Assembly (NCBI RefSeq): GCF_019249655.2
Contig: NZ_CP137557.1
Location: 3,381,001 to 3,445,000, forward strand
Source of the DNA: Segatella copri
GTDB lineage: Bacteria > Bacteroidota > Bacteroidia > Bacteroidales > Bacteroidaceae
DNA length: 64,000 bases
Reading direction: 5' to 3'
The translations under genes and the position numbers were made by a program. Below the pieces are notes generated by a model, which saw nothing but the letters and a program-made list of their open reading frames with translations, did not search any database and had not been told where the DNA came from. Positions 36,319 through 45,043 of this stretch are shown here, piece after piece; position 1 is the first letter of the stretch, and every line of letters begins with the position of its first letter.

Positions 36319-36527
36319 CAGCGAATTGGGGAAATGTTGATAAAAAGGTTAAAGCATTAAGAGCCAAGAAAAAGATTTCCAAGCCCTATGCTGATAACCT
36401 GAGACAAGACTTGGATAATGAAAAAAGCAAATAATTACGATGTTTTTTATCCACTTTTCCACGTCATATCATCATCCTTATATTCTTTTTTAAAAAATAA
36501 GAAATAAAGAAATATAATATTAATGTT

Positions 36528-37520
36528 ATGGTGAAAAACGATTGGATAAAGAAAGGTTACGTGGATGAACCTATCGACGAGACCTTGGACTTGAAGGCTG
36601 AAATCAGAAAGCTTTGCAAGGAGAAAGATGCGATTATCCTCGCCCACTACTACACGGTTGGTGAGATTCAGGATATTGCCGACTTTGTGGGTGATTCTTT
36701 GGCACTGGCTCGCAAGGCTGCTGAAACCGATGCTAAGGTGATGGTTATGTGCGGTGTGCACTTCATGGCTGAGACTTGCAAGCTCCTGAGCCCTGACAAA
36801 ACCGTGCTCTGCCCTGACCTGAATGCCGGCTGCTCGCTCGCCGACAGCTGCAAGGCTGAGGATTTGAAGAAATATAAGGAGGAGCATCCTGGTTACAAGG
36901 TGGTGAGCTATGTGAATACCACGGCTGCCGTGAAGGCGCTTACCGATTGCGTAGTGACCAGCGGTAATGCCAAAAAGGTGATTGACAGCTTCCCACAGGA
37001 CGAGAAGATTATCTTTGGTCCTGATTACAACCTCGGCAACTATATCAACAGCGTAACGGGCAGAAATATGCTGCTCTGGAACGGTGGCTGCCATGTACAC
37101 GAGAAATTCTCTGTAGAGGCCATCGTTAAGTTGAAGCAGGAGCATCCTGAGGCTGTTGTGATGGCTCACTTGGAGTGCAAGGCACCTGTGCTTGCCGTAG
37201 CCGACGTGAAGGGTTCTACAGCCACCATGCTGCATTATGCCCAGGAGCATCCGGAAATCAAGGAGTATATCATCGCCACAGAGGCTGGTATCCTGCATGA
37301 GTTGGAGCGCAATTGCCCTGATGTCATCTTCTATCCTGTGCCACCAGAGGTAAGCGAGGGTGGAGTAGGCTGCAGCTGCAATGAGTGCGAGTACATGAAG
37401 ATGAACTCTTTGAAGAAGATTTATAATAGCTTGAAGTTCGGTTGGCCTACAGTGGAAGTGGCAGAGGATATTGCCAAGGATGCTGTGAAGCCTATCGAGA
37501 AGATGCTTTCGCTTTCATAA
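36528..37520 (+). CDS. nadA: Quinolinate synthase
   Basis: Fe-S enzyme condensing iminoaspartate with dihydroxyacetone phosphate in NAD synthesis. Cluster cysteines are in CGVHFMAETCKLLSP, in the central GGCHVHEKF region and in the C-terminal CSCNECEYMKMNSL. AHYYTVGEIQDIADFVGDS is the N-terminal substrate motif. At 330 aa it is full length. The partner genes nadB and nadC are not adjacent. Confidence 0.96.
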   Translation: MVKNDWIKKGYVDEPIDETLDLKAEIRKLCKEKDAIILAHYYTVGEIQDIADFVGDSLALARKAAETDAKVMVMCGVHFMAETCKLLSPDKTVLCPDLNAGCSLADSCKAEDLKKYKEEHPGYKVVSYVNTTAAVKALTDCVVTSGNAKKVIDSFPQDEKIIFGPDYNLGNYINSVTGRNMLLWNGGCHVHEKFSVEAIVKLKQEHPEAVVMAHLECKAPVLAVADVKGSTATMLHYAQEHPEIKEYIIATEAGILHELERNCPDVIFYPVPPEVSEGGVGCSCNECEYMKMNSLKKIYNSLKFGWPTVEVAEDIAKDAVKPIEKMLSLS

Positions 37521-37557
37521 GGCGGTAAAAGATTATAAGCCTATATGAAAGATTATA

Positions 37558-37657
37558 TTCAGTACTTTCGATTCTTCGTTCAGTACTTTTGAATCTCCGT
37601 TCAATAGTTTTGAACGTACGTTCAGTTGTTTTGAATGTACGTTCAAAACTATTGAAC
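37558..37657. repeat. Five-copy 21-bp repeat array downstream of nadA
   Basis: Units starting at 37558, 37579, 37600, 37621 and 37642 (exact 21-bp period) have the form TTCA-N8-TGAA or close to it, with 5-base spacers such as CTCCG and GTACG. The last three are clear dyads (TTCAATAGTTTTGAAC, TTCAAAACTATTGAAC). In one frame they read FSTFDSS, FSTFESP, FNSFERT, FSCFECT, FKTIERR, without a start codon. Located between the converging nadA and GT4 genes. Same period and dyad as 21089-21166 but different core bases. Confidence 0.9.
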
Positions 37658-37753
37658 GGAGATTTTAGTTAATATCAGCAACATTTTCCCTTAATGATGT
37701 TGTTGTTTTCCCTTAATGTTGTCGTATTTTCCTTGCTGGTATCGTATTTTCAT

Positions 37754-38899
37754 TTATTGGATAAGCAGTTTTTGATAGAATGCCTCATATCTTTCAGCCA
37801 CCTTGATGTAGTCGTGATGCTTGCTGATGTATTCGATGCTTTGCTGCTTGAGCAAAGGAACAAGCTCAGGATGCAATACGAGGTGCTCCAGTTCCTGGTA
37901 AACACTTTCGTAGTTAGGAAGCACGTTGATGATAGGGCGTAGCTTATCCTCGTGTATGATCTCGTAATTCTCGGGTTCGCCGCCACCTATGCAGATGATT
38001 CCTCTCGCCATCGCCTCCAGCGGATTCATGGATGGCGTATAACTGTAGAGCTGATCGAGTATGGCATCGCTTCCATTCATCATTTTTACATATTCTGCAA
38101 AAGGGATGTTTTCGGCTATCCGGAGTTCCGTCTTGTCTGGATATTTCTCAGCTATGGCTTGTGCTGCCTTCAGCATGATATCGGTACCCTTGTATTCGCT
38201 TCTGCTTTTGTTGATTCCGATGAATAGCTTTACCTTCCTGGGGATATCCAATGGGATAACTTGATGGTTTTCCACATGAATATATGAGTTGCCATTTCCA
38301 GGAGTTATCAACTGCGGTTTGATAGGGAAGGGGATAAAGGTTGTTTTCTGTGGAAAACTTGGTTGATAACATGCCCAGTATTCATAAAGTCCCGTTATGA
38401 TGCCGTCGCAATCTTCGGCAATCATCTGGTTGAGTCTTCCTTTTTCTGTTCCCAGCCAATCCTTTCTTTCCTTCAAGGCATCGGTATTGGTTCTTAATTT
38501 GTCTCCTATATTGAAATCGCTGTATCTCAAAGGTTTATCTTTGCAGCAAACGTTTACCCAATAGTAATCCATTCCGAATCCACCCAGAATTACCTTCTTG
38601 TTATGCTTTCTCAGATATTGGTAAATAGGGAAGATGCGTTCTGCCTTCAGCTCCAGAAACATTGGGTTGATGAGTTGTACGATGTCGTATCCTCTCAACT
38701 TATGCACAATTGTGTATAACTTTATCATATACATGATTCCGCCCAGTTTTCCAGGCTTCCTTACCAGGTCTATATCTCGTGGATAATTCTTCCAAAAGTC
38801 GCCGTTGGAGAGCACGGTAACGTGATGCCCCAGCTTGCGAAGTCCTTCGGCAAGTGTGGCATGCACGTTACTGTATTCTCCCATGAGTAGTATCTTCAT
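37754..38899 (-). CDS. Glycosyltransferase family 4-like
   Basis: GT-B retaining glycosyltransferase. It opens MKILLMGEYSNVHATLAEGL with the glycine-rich acceptor loop; the donor half contains KLFIGINKSRSEYKGTDIML and ends with a conserved-position SMNPLEAMARGIICIGG, an equivalent of the E-x7-E nucleotide-sugar motif. At 381 aa it is normal. Last gene of the surface-glycan operon, 48 bp after a GT2 gene. Specific sugar unknown. Confidence 0.87.
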   Translation of the reverse strand: MKILLMGEYSNVHATLAEGLRKLGHHVTVLSNGDFWKNYPRDIDLVRKPGKLGGIMYMIKLYTIVHKLRGYDIVQLINPMFLELKAERIFPIYQYLRKHNKKVILGGFGMDYYWVNVCCKDKPLRYSDFNIGDKLRTNTDALKERKDWLGTEKGRLNQMIAEDCDGIITGLYEYWACYQPSFPQKTTFIPFPIKPQLITPGNGNSYIHVENHQVIPLDIPRKVKLFIGINKSRSEYKGTDIMLKAAQAIAEKYPDKTELRIAENIPFAEYVKMMNGSDAILDQLYSYTPSMNPLEAMARGIICIGGGEPENYEIIHEDKLRPIINVLPNYESVYQELEHLVLHPELVPLLKQQSIEYISKHHDYIKVAERYEAFYQKLLIQ

Positions 38900-38947
38900 A
38901 TCTTTATCAGGATATTTGTATAATAAATTGCAAGAAAAGCATAATGG

Positions 38948-39952
38948 CTATGCCTTGATTTGTGGTAAAGTCATCACCATGAGTCTTCTGCCTACCTTGC
39001 TTCTGATGGCTTTACAGAACAACTGATATTTCTTGGTATATTTTTTGTCTGGCAGTGGATAGAGTCCCTTGTCATGCAGTCGCTTGATGGCATCTTCCAA
39101 ATGCCGGGTACTGCGTGTCAACAGGATTGTATTATAGAGGTAGTCCATTGTCAGTTGGGCTATTCTTCTATTCAGAGCCACTCTTTCTGTATCAGATAGC
39201 AGGGCTGCTTTCTCCTGCAAGTGGAAGATGACCAGTTCTGTATCGGCAAGTCTTTTCAAACTGTGACGTTTGTTTTCTCTCTGATGCATGATGGAGTCTT
39301 TCCTGGTGCGATAGAAGTAAGCCTTGGCATCGGTGGTGATGATTCTCTCAGCCTTTAAAAACAAGAGTGGGGTGAACTCTTCGTCCTCATGCAGAATGCC
39401 TGGTGTAAAGCGCTGCTCATGCAGGATATCCTGCTTAAAGATATAGCTGCAGGCAGAGCCTCGTAAGTTGTTGTTGTGTAGGAAGGTGCTTCCGCTTACG
39501 GGCTCTGTATATGAATATGGTACGGCCTTTACCTCTTGGTCTGTGAGTTCGAAATATACAATGTCTGGGTTGTGGTATCTTACGAGATCCAGACAGTGTT
39601 CGTATGCCGTTTGAAGCAGATAATCATCACCATCTATAAACTGGATGTATTTGCCGGTGGCTATCTGTATGCCTTTGTTTCTTGCCATAGACAGCCCCTG
39701 GTTGCGCTGGCGCAAATAGATGATGTCGTCTTGGTAATCCATCAAGTCCTGGATAGGTGACAGTTCGCTACCGTCATCAATCATGATGATTTCTCTCTCC
39801 TTTGGGTTGAGCGAGAGTTTCAGAATACTTCTTAAGCAAAGTTCCAGATACTCCGAAGGCAAGTTGTAAGTTGTGATGATGAAGCTTACCAATGGAGCTT
39901 GAGCGTTTTGCTCAAACGGATTATTTGATGTATGAATTTGTTGAGTTTGCAT
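38948..39952 (-). CDS. Glycosyltransferase family 2
   Basis: GT-A transferase with PLVSFIITTYNLPSEYLELC at the start of the nucleotide-binding fold, IMIDDGS, and FIDGDDYLL as the metal-binding DxD region, then a C-terminal helical part. It overlaps the upstream GT2 gene by 67 bp in another frame. No ATG exists closer to the conserved core, so the overlap may be real or the start may be a non-ATG codon. Membrane anchoring is not evident. Confidence 0.88.
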   Translation of the reverse strand: MQTQQIHTSNNPFEQNAQAPLVSFIITTYNLPSEYLELCLRSILKLSLNPKEREIIMIDDGSELSPIQDLMDYQDDIIYLRQRNQGLSMARNKGIQIATGKYIQFIDGDDYLLQTAYEHCLDLVRYHNPDIVYFELTDQEVKAVPYSYTEPVSGSTFLHNNNLRGSACSYIFKQDILHEQRFTPGILHEDEEFTPLLFLKAERIITTDAKAYFYRTRKDSIMHQRENKRHSLKRLADTELVIFHLQEKAALLSDTERVALNRRIAQLTMDYLYNTILLTRSTRHLEDAIKRLHDKGLYPLPDKKYTKKYQLFCKAIRSKVGRRLMVMTLPQIKA

Positions 39953-40983
39953 AATTGCTGATAACCTAATATGTTGAGAAGCTTGAGTTTCAAAGGGATA
40001 GCAATAGTATTCCCCGTGTTTGGGGTGTACCTGTTTTCCTGATGTCTCTTGCTTCTTTTATGTTTATTATGAATGATTTTCAGATATTCTACGAGTGGTG
40101 GGTTGGATTCATATTTCCCCGAGGTTTCGTAGAGATCGAGCATGATGTTGAGTATTTGTGCCATATATTCCAGAATCTGATAATCGTATTTTTCCTGAAA
40201 TCTGGTATTTTCCCTGATACTTTTCATCATGCTATTCCATACTCGGATATGTCCATCATATAATGATTTCAGATCCTTGTATTTTGCCTTGGCGGTAATA
40301 CCTTGGTTATTCCAATGATAGATGTATTTTCCCACATTTGTCATTCTGATGATGGGATAATCATTGGCTTTGTTCATTTCCTGTTGGCAAATAGCATTGT
40401 CCTCGGTTTTGCGAACTAATCCTATCAGTAATGGGGTGGTCCATACATCCTCGAAGGTTCTGCCTTTAGGAAATTCTATATGGTCAAAGAGATGGCGCTT
40501 ATAGATTTTGTTCCAGGCATAGGTATGGTGATATCCTTTTTCTTCTAACCAGTATTCCAGGGGATGGGTATATTCACGTGGCGTGAAGTTCAGTTCCGTT
40601 TGCCTGTTCTTGTTGCCATATCTTTCCAGAACAGGATATTCCAGAATATCTACGTGTGGATGTTCCTGTAGTTCTTTCATCAGTTTTTCCAAGGTATTAT
40701 CCACAATCGTATCATCGCTATCCACAAAGGTGATGTAATCTCCTTGTGCTTGTTTTATACCCCTGTTGCGAGCATCGCTCAATCCTCCGTTTTCTTTGTG
40801 AATAACGAGGATATTCTTATTTCTTGCAGCATATTCATCGCAGAGGCGGGGGCACTCGTCGGGCGATCCATCGTCAACGAGAATCATCTCGTAGTCGGTG
40901 AATGATTGGCACAAGATACTCTCCAAGCATCTGGAGAGTGTATCCTGGGTGCGATAGACTGGTATGATAATGCTTAGTTTCAT
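39886..40983 (-). CDS. Glycosyltransferase family 2
   Basis: Classic GT2: MKLSIIIPVYRTQDTLSRCL, ILVDDGSPDECPRLCD, ENGGLSDARNRGI and TFVDSDDTI (DxD). It resembles polysaccharide glycosyltransferases of the WcaA/EpsJ kind. C-terminal ~130 residues are helical and basic. 365 aa. Its 3' end overlaps the next gene by 67 bp. Both probably add successive sugars to the same surface glycan. Confidence 0.9.
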   Translation of the reverse strand: MKLSIIIPVYRTQDTLSRCLESILCQSFTDYEMILVDDGSPDECPRLCDEYAARNKNILVIHKENGGLSDARNRGIKQAQGDYITFVDSDDTIVDNTLEKLMKELQEHPHVDILEYPVLERYGNKNRQTELNFTPREYTHPLEYWLEEKGYHHTYAWNKIYKRHLFDHIEFPKGRTFEDVWTTPLLIGLVRKTEDNAICQQEMNKANDYPIIRMTNVGKYIYHWNNQGITAKAKYKDLKSLYDGHIRVWNSMMKSIRENTRFQEKYDYQILEYMAQILNIMLDLYETSGKYESNPPLVEYLKIIHNKHKRSKRHQENRYTPNTGNTIAIPLKLKLLNILGYQQLCKLNKFIHQIIRLSKTLKLHW

Positions 40984-41023
40984 GCCTACAAAAGTACAAA
41001 AATATAATGAGATATCAAAGCAA

Positions 41024-41128
41024 TCAGACCTTTTTATTTAATTTGATAGCAGATATGGCTACAGCTGCCATCATAAAAATGAAAGGCATAAAAGGGCCAG
41101 GGAGTTTAACTATAGGAGCTATTTTCAT
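41024..41128 (-). CDS. Possible 34-residue single-helix membrane peptide
   Basis: A minus-strand ORF from ATG at 41126-41128 to TGA at 41024-41026, in the only sizeable gap of the glycan operon, overlapping the acyltransferase end by 23 bp. The product starts MKIAPIVKLPGPFMPF and has one hydrophobic stretch (FIFMMAAVAISAI) followed by a basic tail KLNKKV, the pattern of a small inner-membrane peptide. There is no homology I recognise; it could be chance. Confidence 0.35.
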   Translation of the reverse strand: MKIAPIVKLPGPFMPFIFMMAAVAISAIKLNKKV

Positions 41129-42098
41129 ATTTCTTTCCTATTGTAAAAGGTAAATATCTGTAAATGAACCATGTTAGGATGGTTGTTATTATATATACGG
41201 TGATGAATGCTGCTATTACGTATAGATAGTTGCCATGATAGCTTAGTCCTATCTTTTCGAATATTCTGCTTATAATGAGTGGCACGCCTCCACATAGAAA
41301 ATAGTAAACCAGGGAATGCGAACCTGTCCATTCCAGCCATTTGCAAGGTGGAAGTCTTTTAAATATTTGTACCATCAGCACACTGCATAAGAGTATATCC
41401 AGTAAGAATATCGGATAGTTGTTGATGGATATCGGCCATATCAGCATATTGACATTGTTCATGTTTTCATATATTTTGATGCAGATAAGAAGAATGGTAC
41501 ATATCGGTATGTATGTTATGCGATTGATGATATAAACTTCTTTTTCATGTTTGTGGTAAGTGTATCCTATCAAGAGAAATAGCAAAGCTTGCATGCTGTT
41601 GTCTAGTTGCCAAGGATAAGGTTGTTGCCCTTGGGATAAGTAGATGGAAAAGCCAAATCCCATGATGCCGACGCAGAACAAAGCCAGGTCTTTTCCTCTA
41701 GCTATCCAGATTGTTACGGCAAAGATAGTTTCGGATAGGCAAAGGGCTGCTATGAACCAGGAAGCCTGCCCAAGAATGATTTGCTCGCAGATATTCATGA
41801 TGTTGATTTCGTTGCCATGTACAAGGTCCTTGGGAAGCGAGATGAGGGCAGAAAAGATGAAATAGGGGAGCAATAACGTTTGGGCGATAGATTTCATCTT
41901 TTTTCTGATATCAAAACCATTTTCCTTATACATTAGATAGCCTGAAAGCATAAAGAAAATGGTGAGAGCGTTTACTACATAGGCATTGTAATCAATGATA
42001 TTAATGCCTGTGTAGTAAATCTCTGTATGGTCGAGGAGGATTGCAAGCATGCAAATGCCTCGCAGTAAGTCTATCCAATGTTTTCTTTGTCGAGTCAT
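41106..42098 (-). CDS. Acyltransferase-3 family membrane protein
   Basis: Integral inner-membrane O-acyltransferase that likely decorates the surface polysaccharide. The catalytic-type His is in RGICMLAILLDHTEIYY, and IFFMLSGYLMYK is the second family motif. About ten hydrophobic helices fill 330 aa. It starts 18 bp after the porZ-like gene. Acetyl is the most usual group transferred. Confidence 0.88.
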   Translation of the reverse strand: MTRQRKHWIDLLRGICMLAILLDHTEIYYTGINIIDYNAYVVNALTIFFMLSGYLMYKENGFDIRKKMKSIAQTLLLPYFIFSALISLPKDLVHGNEINIMNICEQIILGQASWFIAALCLSETIFAVTIWIARGKDLALFCVGIMGFGFSIYLSQGQQPYPWQLDNSMQALLFLLIGYTYHKHEKEVYIINRITYIPICTILLICIKIYENMNNVNMLIWPISINNYPIFLLDILLCSVLMVQIFKRLPPCKWLEWTGSHSLVYYFLCGGVPLIISRIFEKIGLSYHGNYLYVIAAFITVYIITTILTWFIYRYLPFTIGKKYENSSYS

Positions 42099-42116
42099 GG
42101 ATGCACTTTTCTTGTT

Positions 42117-44117
42117 TTATTTGACGATTGCTATTTTGCAGACAGTACCTTTGCTGCCGTCGCTAGTAGCTGTTTCTACCATATAGATGCCACTTGCCAC
42201 CTTTTGACCTTTCAGGTCCTTGCCGTTCCAAGTGTAGGTACCGCCGTTGCTTCTGCCCTGGTTTATAAGGATGCCATTGGTTGTAACTATTTTTATATCT
42301 GCATCGAAAGATAGGCCGGTGATGGTGATAAGACCCGTGTAATCTGGCTTTACTGGATTAGGATAAGCCCAGACATTATCTTTCGTCATTTCGTTATTTG
42401 GGGAGCTGGCATCACTCAGGTAAGAACAGAGTCCCTTATCGGTTCCGGCGAAGACTTCTCCTGTCTGCTCATTTATGGCAATAGCCTCTATATTATTAGA
42501 CAGTAAGTTACTGTTATTGGTCGTAAAATGGTAAATTTGAGTCAAGCAATCATTGCTGATTACATAGATGCCATTGCCATTTGTTCCAAACCATTTTCTG
42601 TTGCTACCATCAATAGCTATACATGAAATATCCACTCCGCTAAGAAGATAATCGGCATAATTGGTTCCATCATTACGTGGAACTTTCACTTGGGTGAATA
42701 TAGGTGTATCTGATGTAATATCTTTTTTGTATAGGAGTAGGGGACCAATATTGGTTCCTATCCATATATCCTGGTTTTTGTCTTCAGTTACATATCTTAC
42801 AAATACAGGGGATAGTGTAGCTCCATCTTCGTTTACAAAAGAAGAATATTTGTTTAGTTGGTCAGTTGATGCCTGATAACAATATATTGATGGTAATTCA
42901 TGGTGGTTGTTGACAAACCATAGTAATCCACGGCTGTCCTGCATGAGGCATTCTAAAGAACCTAAATTATATAATTCTGGTTTATGGTGAGAAACCCACT
43001 TTCCATCTTTTGTATATTCTATAAGTGATTGATTGGATGGAGATTGACTGTTTAACATCCATAGATTTCCGTCTGTATCAAATTTTACACTCGTGATAAG
43101 CTGGTAATTCTTGCTTGTGTTATTAAATGAAGTAATCAAGCTGTTTTCTGAATTATAATGCTTGATGAATTTGCCGTTCTGAAATTCATAAAGTCCACTT
43201 TTTGCACCTGCGAAAACATGATTAGGGTCTAATGGATCTACGTCGACAGAATTGACATCAACATATTTTATTCCTGTTTTTGCTGCTATACTATCATCAT
43301 AAATTGTCCAGTTGTCCTTATCTAATACTTGTATAGTACCAGGGCGGCCAGCGTCAATTAAATGTCCCCAAAGTCCTCCGCAAGTATAAAGTAAATTATT
43401 AACAAAGCGCATTCCATAGAAGTTGTTGTATTTCGGGCCTCCTGGCTGTAATGTGCTAATAATCTGTTTCAAAGCGCTTTTATCTTCCTGCTTCTTGGCA
43501 ACATAGCCTCCCACTTTGCTCCAATTATTCTTATCGAGTAAATTGCTGTTAAGCAAGGCACGATATTGTCCGTTTGTTTGACTATATGCATAGATATGAC
43601 TATCTTTAATCTCGCACCAGTTTACCTTGAATCCGAGATTATAAGTATCGCTGATTTCGCCATCTGCAACATTTACTTTTATAATGCCGAAACCATTACT
43701 CATGTAGGCATATTTGCCATACATGTAGATGTCGTTTACAGTTTTTTCACCTGTGGTAGAGGCTGAATAATAATCAGAGAGATTCTGAACATCATAGTTG
43801 CTGATGTTCATCAAGTCCATGTTGGCATTGCTATAGAAGATGAGCAGGCGTTTTGCTGCCTTGTTATAAGCAATGTGCTGAATGCCACAATCGCTCAGAT
43901 AATCCATCTTGCTGAATGTTTGGATGCTCTGGTCGTTTTGGTTATAGACATAGAGATTGTTGGAAGCCTGAACAAATATCAGGTTTCCGGCTTGTTCTAA
44001 CTCTTGCACTTCACTATATGCCATGTAGGCTTTCCAGTCGCCGATTGCAGCGATTGCTCTGTATGATGTAACCTGCAGGAGCAGGAACGAGAGGAGTATT
44101 AATATTTTCTTACTCAT
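42117..44117 (-). CDS. porZ: PorZ-like type IX secretion protein (beta-propeller plus T9SS C-terminal domain)
   Basis: In Porphyromonas, PorZ is the surface subunit that delivers anionic LPS to the PorU sortase. Here, a signal peptide (to about 23, YRAIAAIGDWKAYMAYSEV) is followed by two propeller-like regions with repeated strands (LWMLNSQSPSNQSLIEYT, KWFGTNGNGIYVIS, GEVFAGTDKGLCSYL) and a final ~75-residue CTD (AYPNPVKPDYTG, WNGKDLKGQKVASGIYMVE) that is the type A sorting domain. The IGDWKAYM start and the overall plan match PorZ; 666 aa is somewhat shorter than P. gingivalis PorZ. Its ATG overlaps the stop of a GT2 gene (ATGA). Confidence 0.75.
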   Translation of the reverse strand: MSKKILILLSFLLLQVTSYRAIAAIGDWKAYMAYSEVQELEQAGNLIFVQASNNLYVYNQNDQSIQTFSKMDYLSDCGIQHIAYNKAAKRLLIFYSNANMDLMNISNYDVQNLSDYYSASTTGEKTVNDIYMYGKYAYMSNGFGIIKVNVADGEISDTYNLGFKVNWCEIKDSHIYAYSQTNGQYRALLNSNLLDKNNWSKVGGYVAKKQEDKSALKQIISTLQPGGPKYNNFYGMRFVNNLLYTCGGLWGHLIDAGRPGTIQVLDKDNWTIYDDSIAAKTGIKYVDVNSVDVDPLDPNHVFAGAKSGLYEFQNGKFIKHYNSENSLITSFNNTSKNYQLITSVKFDTDGNLWMLNSQSPSNQSLIEYTKDGKWVSHHKPELYNLGSLECLMQDSRGLLWFVNNHHELPSIYCYQASTDQLNKYSSFVNEDGATLSPVFVRYVTEDKNQDIWIGTNIGPLLLYKKDITSDTPIFTQVKVPRNDGTNYADYLLSGVDISCIAIDGSNRKWFGTNGNGIYVISNDCLTQIYHFTTNNSNLLSNNIEAIAINEQTGEVFAGTDKGLCSYLSDASSPNNEMTKDNVWAYPNPVKPDYTGLITITGLSFDADIKIVTTNGILINQGRSNGGTYTWNGKDLKGQKVASGIYMVETATSDGSKGTVCKIAIVK

Positions 44118-45031
44118 GTATCTAAATGTATATAATATAACAACTTATATATATTAAACAAGAAAATGCTTGGTTTATTGCCTGTAAGCCTTGCTTTTAT
44201 TGGTAAGCTGAGTAATGGGAAGAGTCGTTGGCAGGGTGCATAGAGATGCCAGCCTTTCACTTTGTTGGCATAACTGATGATTTTTGAGTATTCTTGCAGC
44301 TCTTTTCTAAACTGGTAGAGGGTATGCAGGCTTTCTTCTGTCTTGTTGATAAACGACATGTTTCCAATGAAATGTTCATAACCGAGTGGATTATCCACAT
44401 GATGGATGGATATTTGATTGTCTTTTAGTGTTTTACCCCAAAGAACGTCTTCGTATCCATAGTGGAAAAAGCGTTCGTCGAAGGGATATTTCAGCATGAT
44501 GCTGCGCTTGGCAATAAAGTTGGAGGTATGGAAATCTCCGTATGGATTTATTTGACGCAGGCGGTAATCTCCATTCTGGACACCCGCCAGTTCGAAGATA
44601 TAGCGCAGATTATATTTCAGACGTTCTTGCGTGTCAGCATCCCTTTTTATCTGATAACCACCATAGATTACGTCGCTTTCTTCTTCTTCTTCTTTCTGGT
44701 AATTGGCGAGATATTCATTATTAATAACATTCATATTACTATCGATAAACAGCAGCCAGGGATATTGTGCCTCCTTTGCCAGGAAGTTGCGGATGGCGGC
44801 TCTGCCTACGTTCTTTTCTCTTTCTATGTAGCGACAATGGGGCAGGGTGTTGATGATGCGGTTGCCCTCTATGGTTGTCTTGTCGGTGGAACCATCGTCG
44901 GCAACGATGATTTCGTACTTGAAATCAGATGCAGAAACAGACAATAATGATGCCTGAGCTTGTAAACTCCTTACAAGCTCAAAGCATACATTATTATATG
45001 TAGGGATTAATATCGAGAGGGTATTAATCAT
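44114..45031 (-). CDS. Glycosyltransferase family 2
   Basis: GT-A fold: NTLSILIPTYNNVCFELVRS, IIVADDGSTDKTT, and LLFIDSNMNV in the DxD position, where the second Asp is replaced by Asn (DSN). EDVLWGKTL supplies the ED catalytic-base motif. 305 aa. Overlaps porZ by four bases (ATGA), so translation is coupled. The loose DxD suggests altered metal use, or simply family variation. Confidence 0.9.
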   Translation of the reverse strand: MINTLSILIPTYNNVCFELVRSLQAQASLLSVSASDFKYEIIVADDGSTDKTTIEGNRIINTLPHCRYIEREKNVGRAAIRNFLAKEAQYPWLLFIDSNMNVINNEYLANYQKEEEEESDVIYGGYQIKRDADTQERLKYNLRYIFELAGVQNGDYRLRQINPYGDFHTSNFIAKRSIMLKYPFDERFFHYGYEDVLWGKTLKDNQISIHHVDNPLGYEHFIGNMSFINKTEESLHTLYQFRKELQEYSKIISYANKVKGWHLYAPCQRLFPLLSLPIKARLTGNKPSIFLFNIYKLLYYIHLDT

Positions 45032-45043
45032 ATCTTTTGTTCT

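Noticed and set aside
36228..36434. 68-codon frame before nadA
   Set aside because: It contains the predicted nadA promoter and DnaA-like boxes, and no family resemblance was seen; most likely chance in AT-rich DNA.
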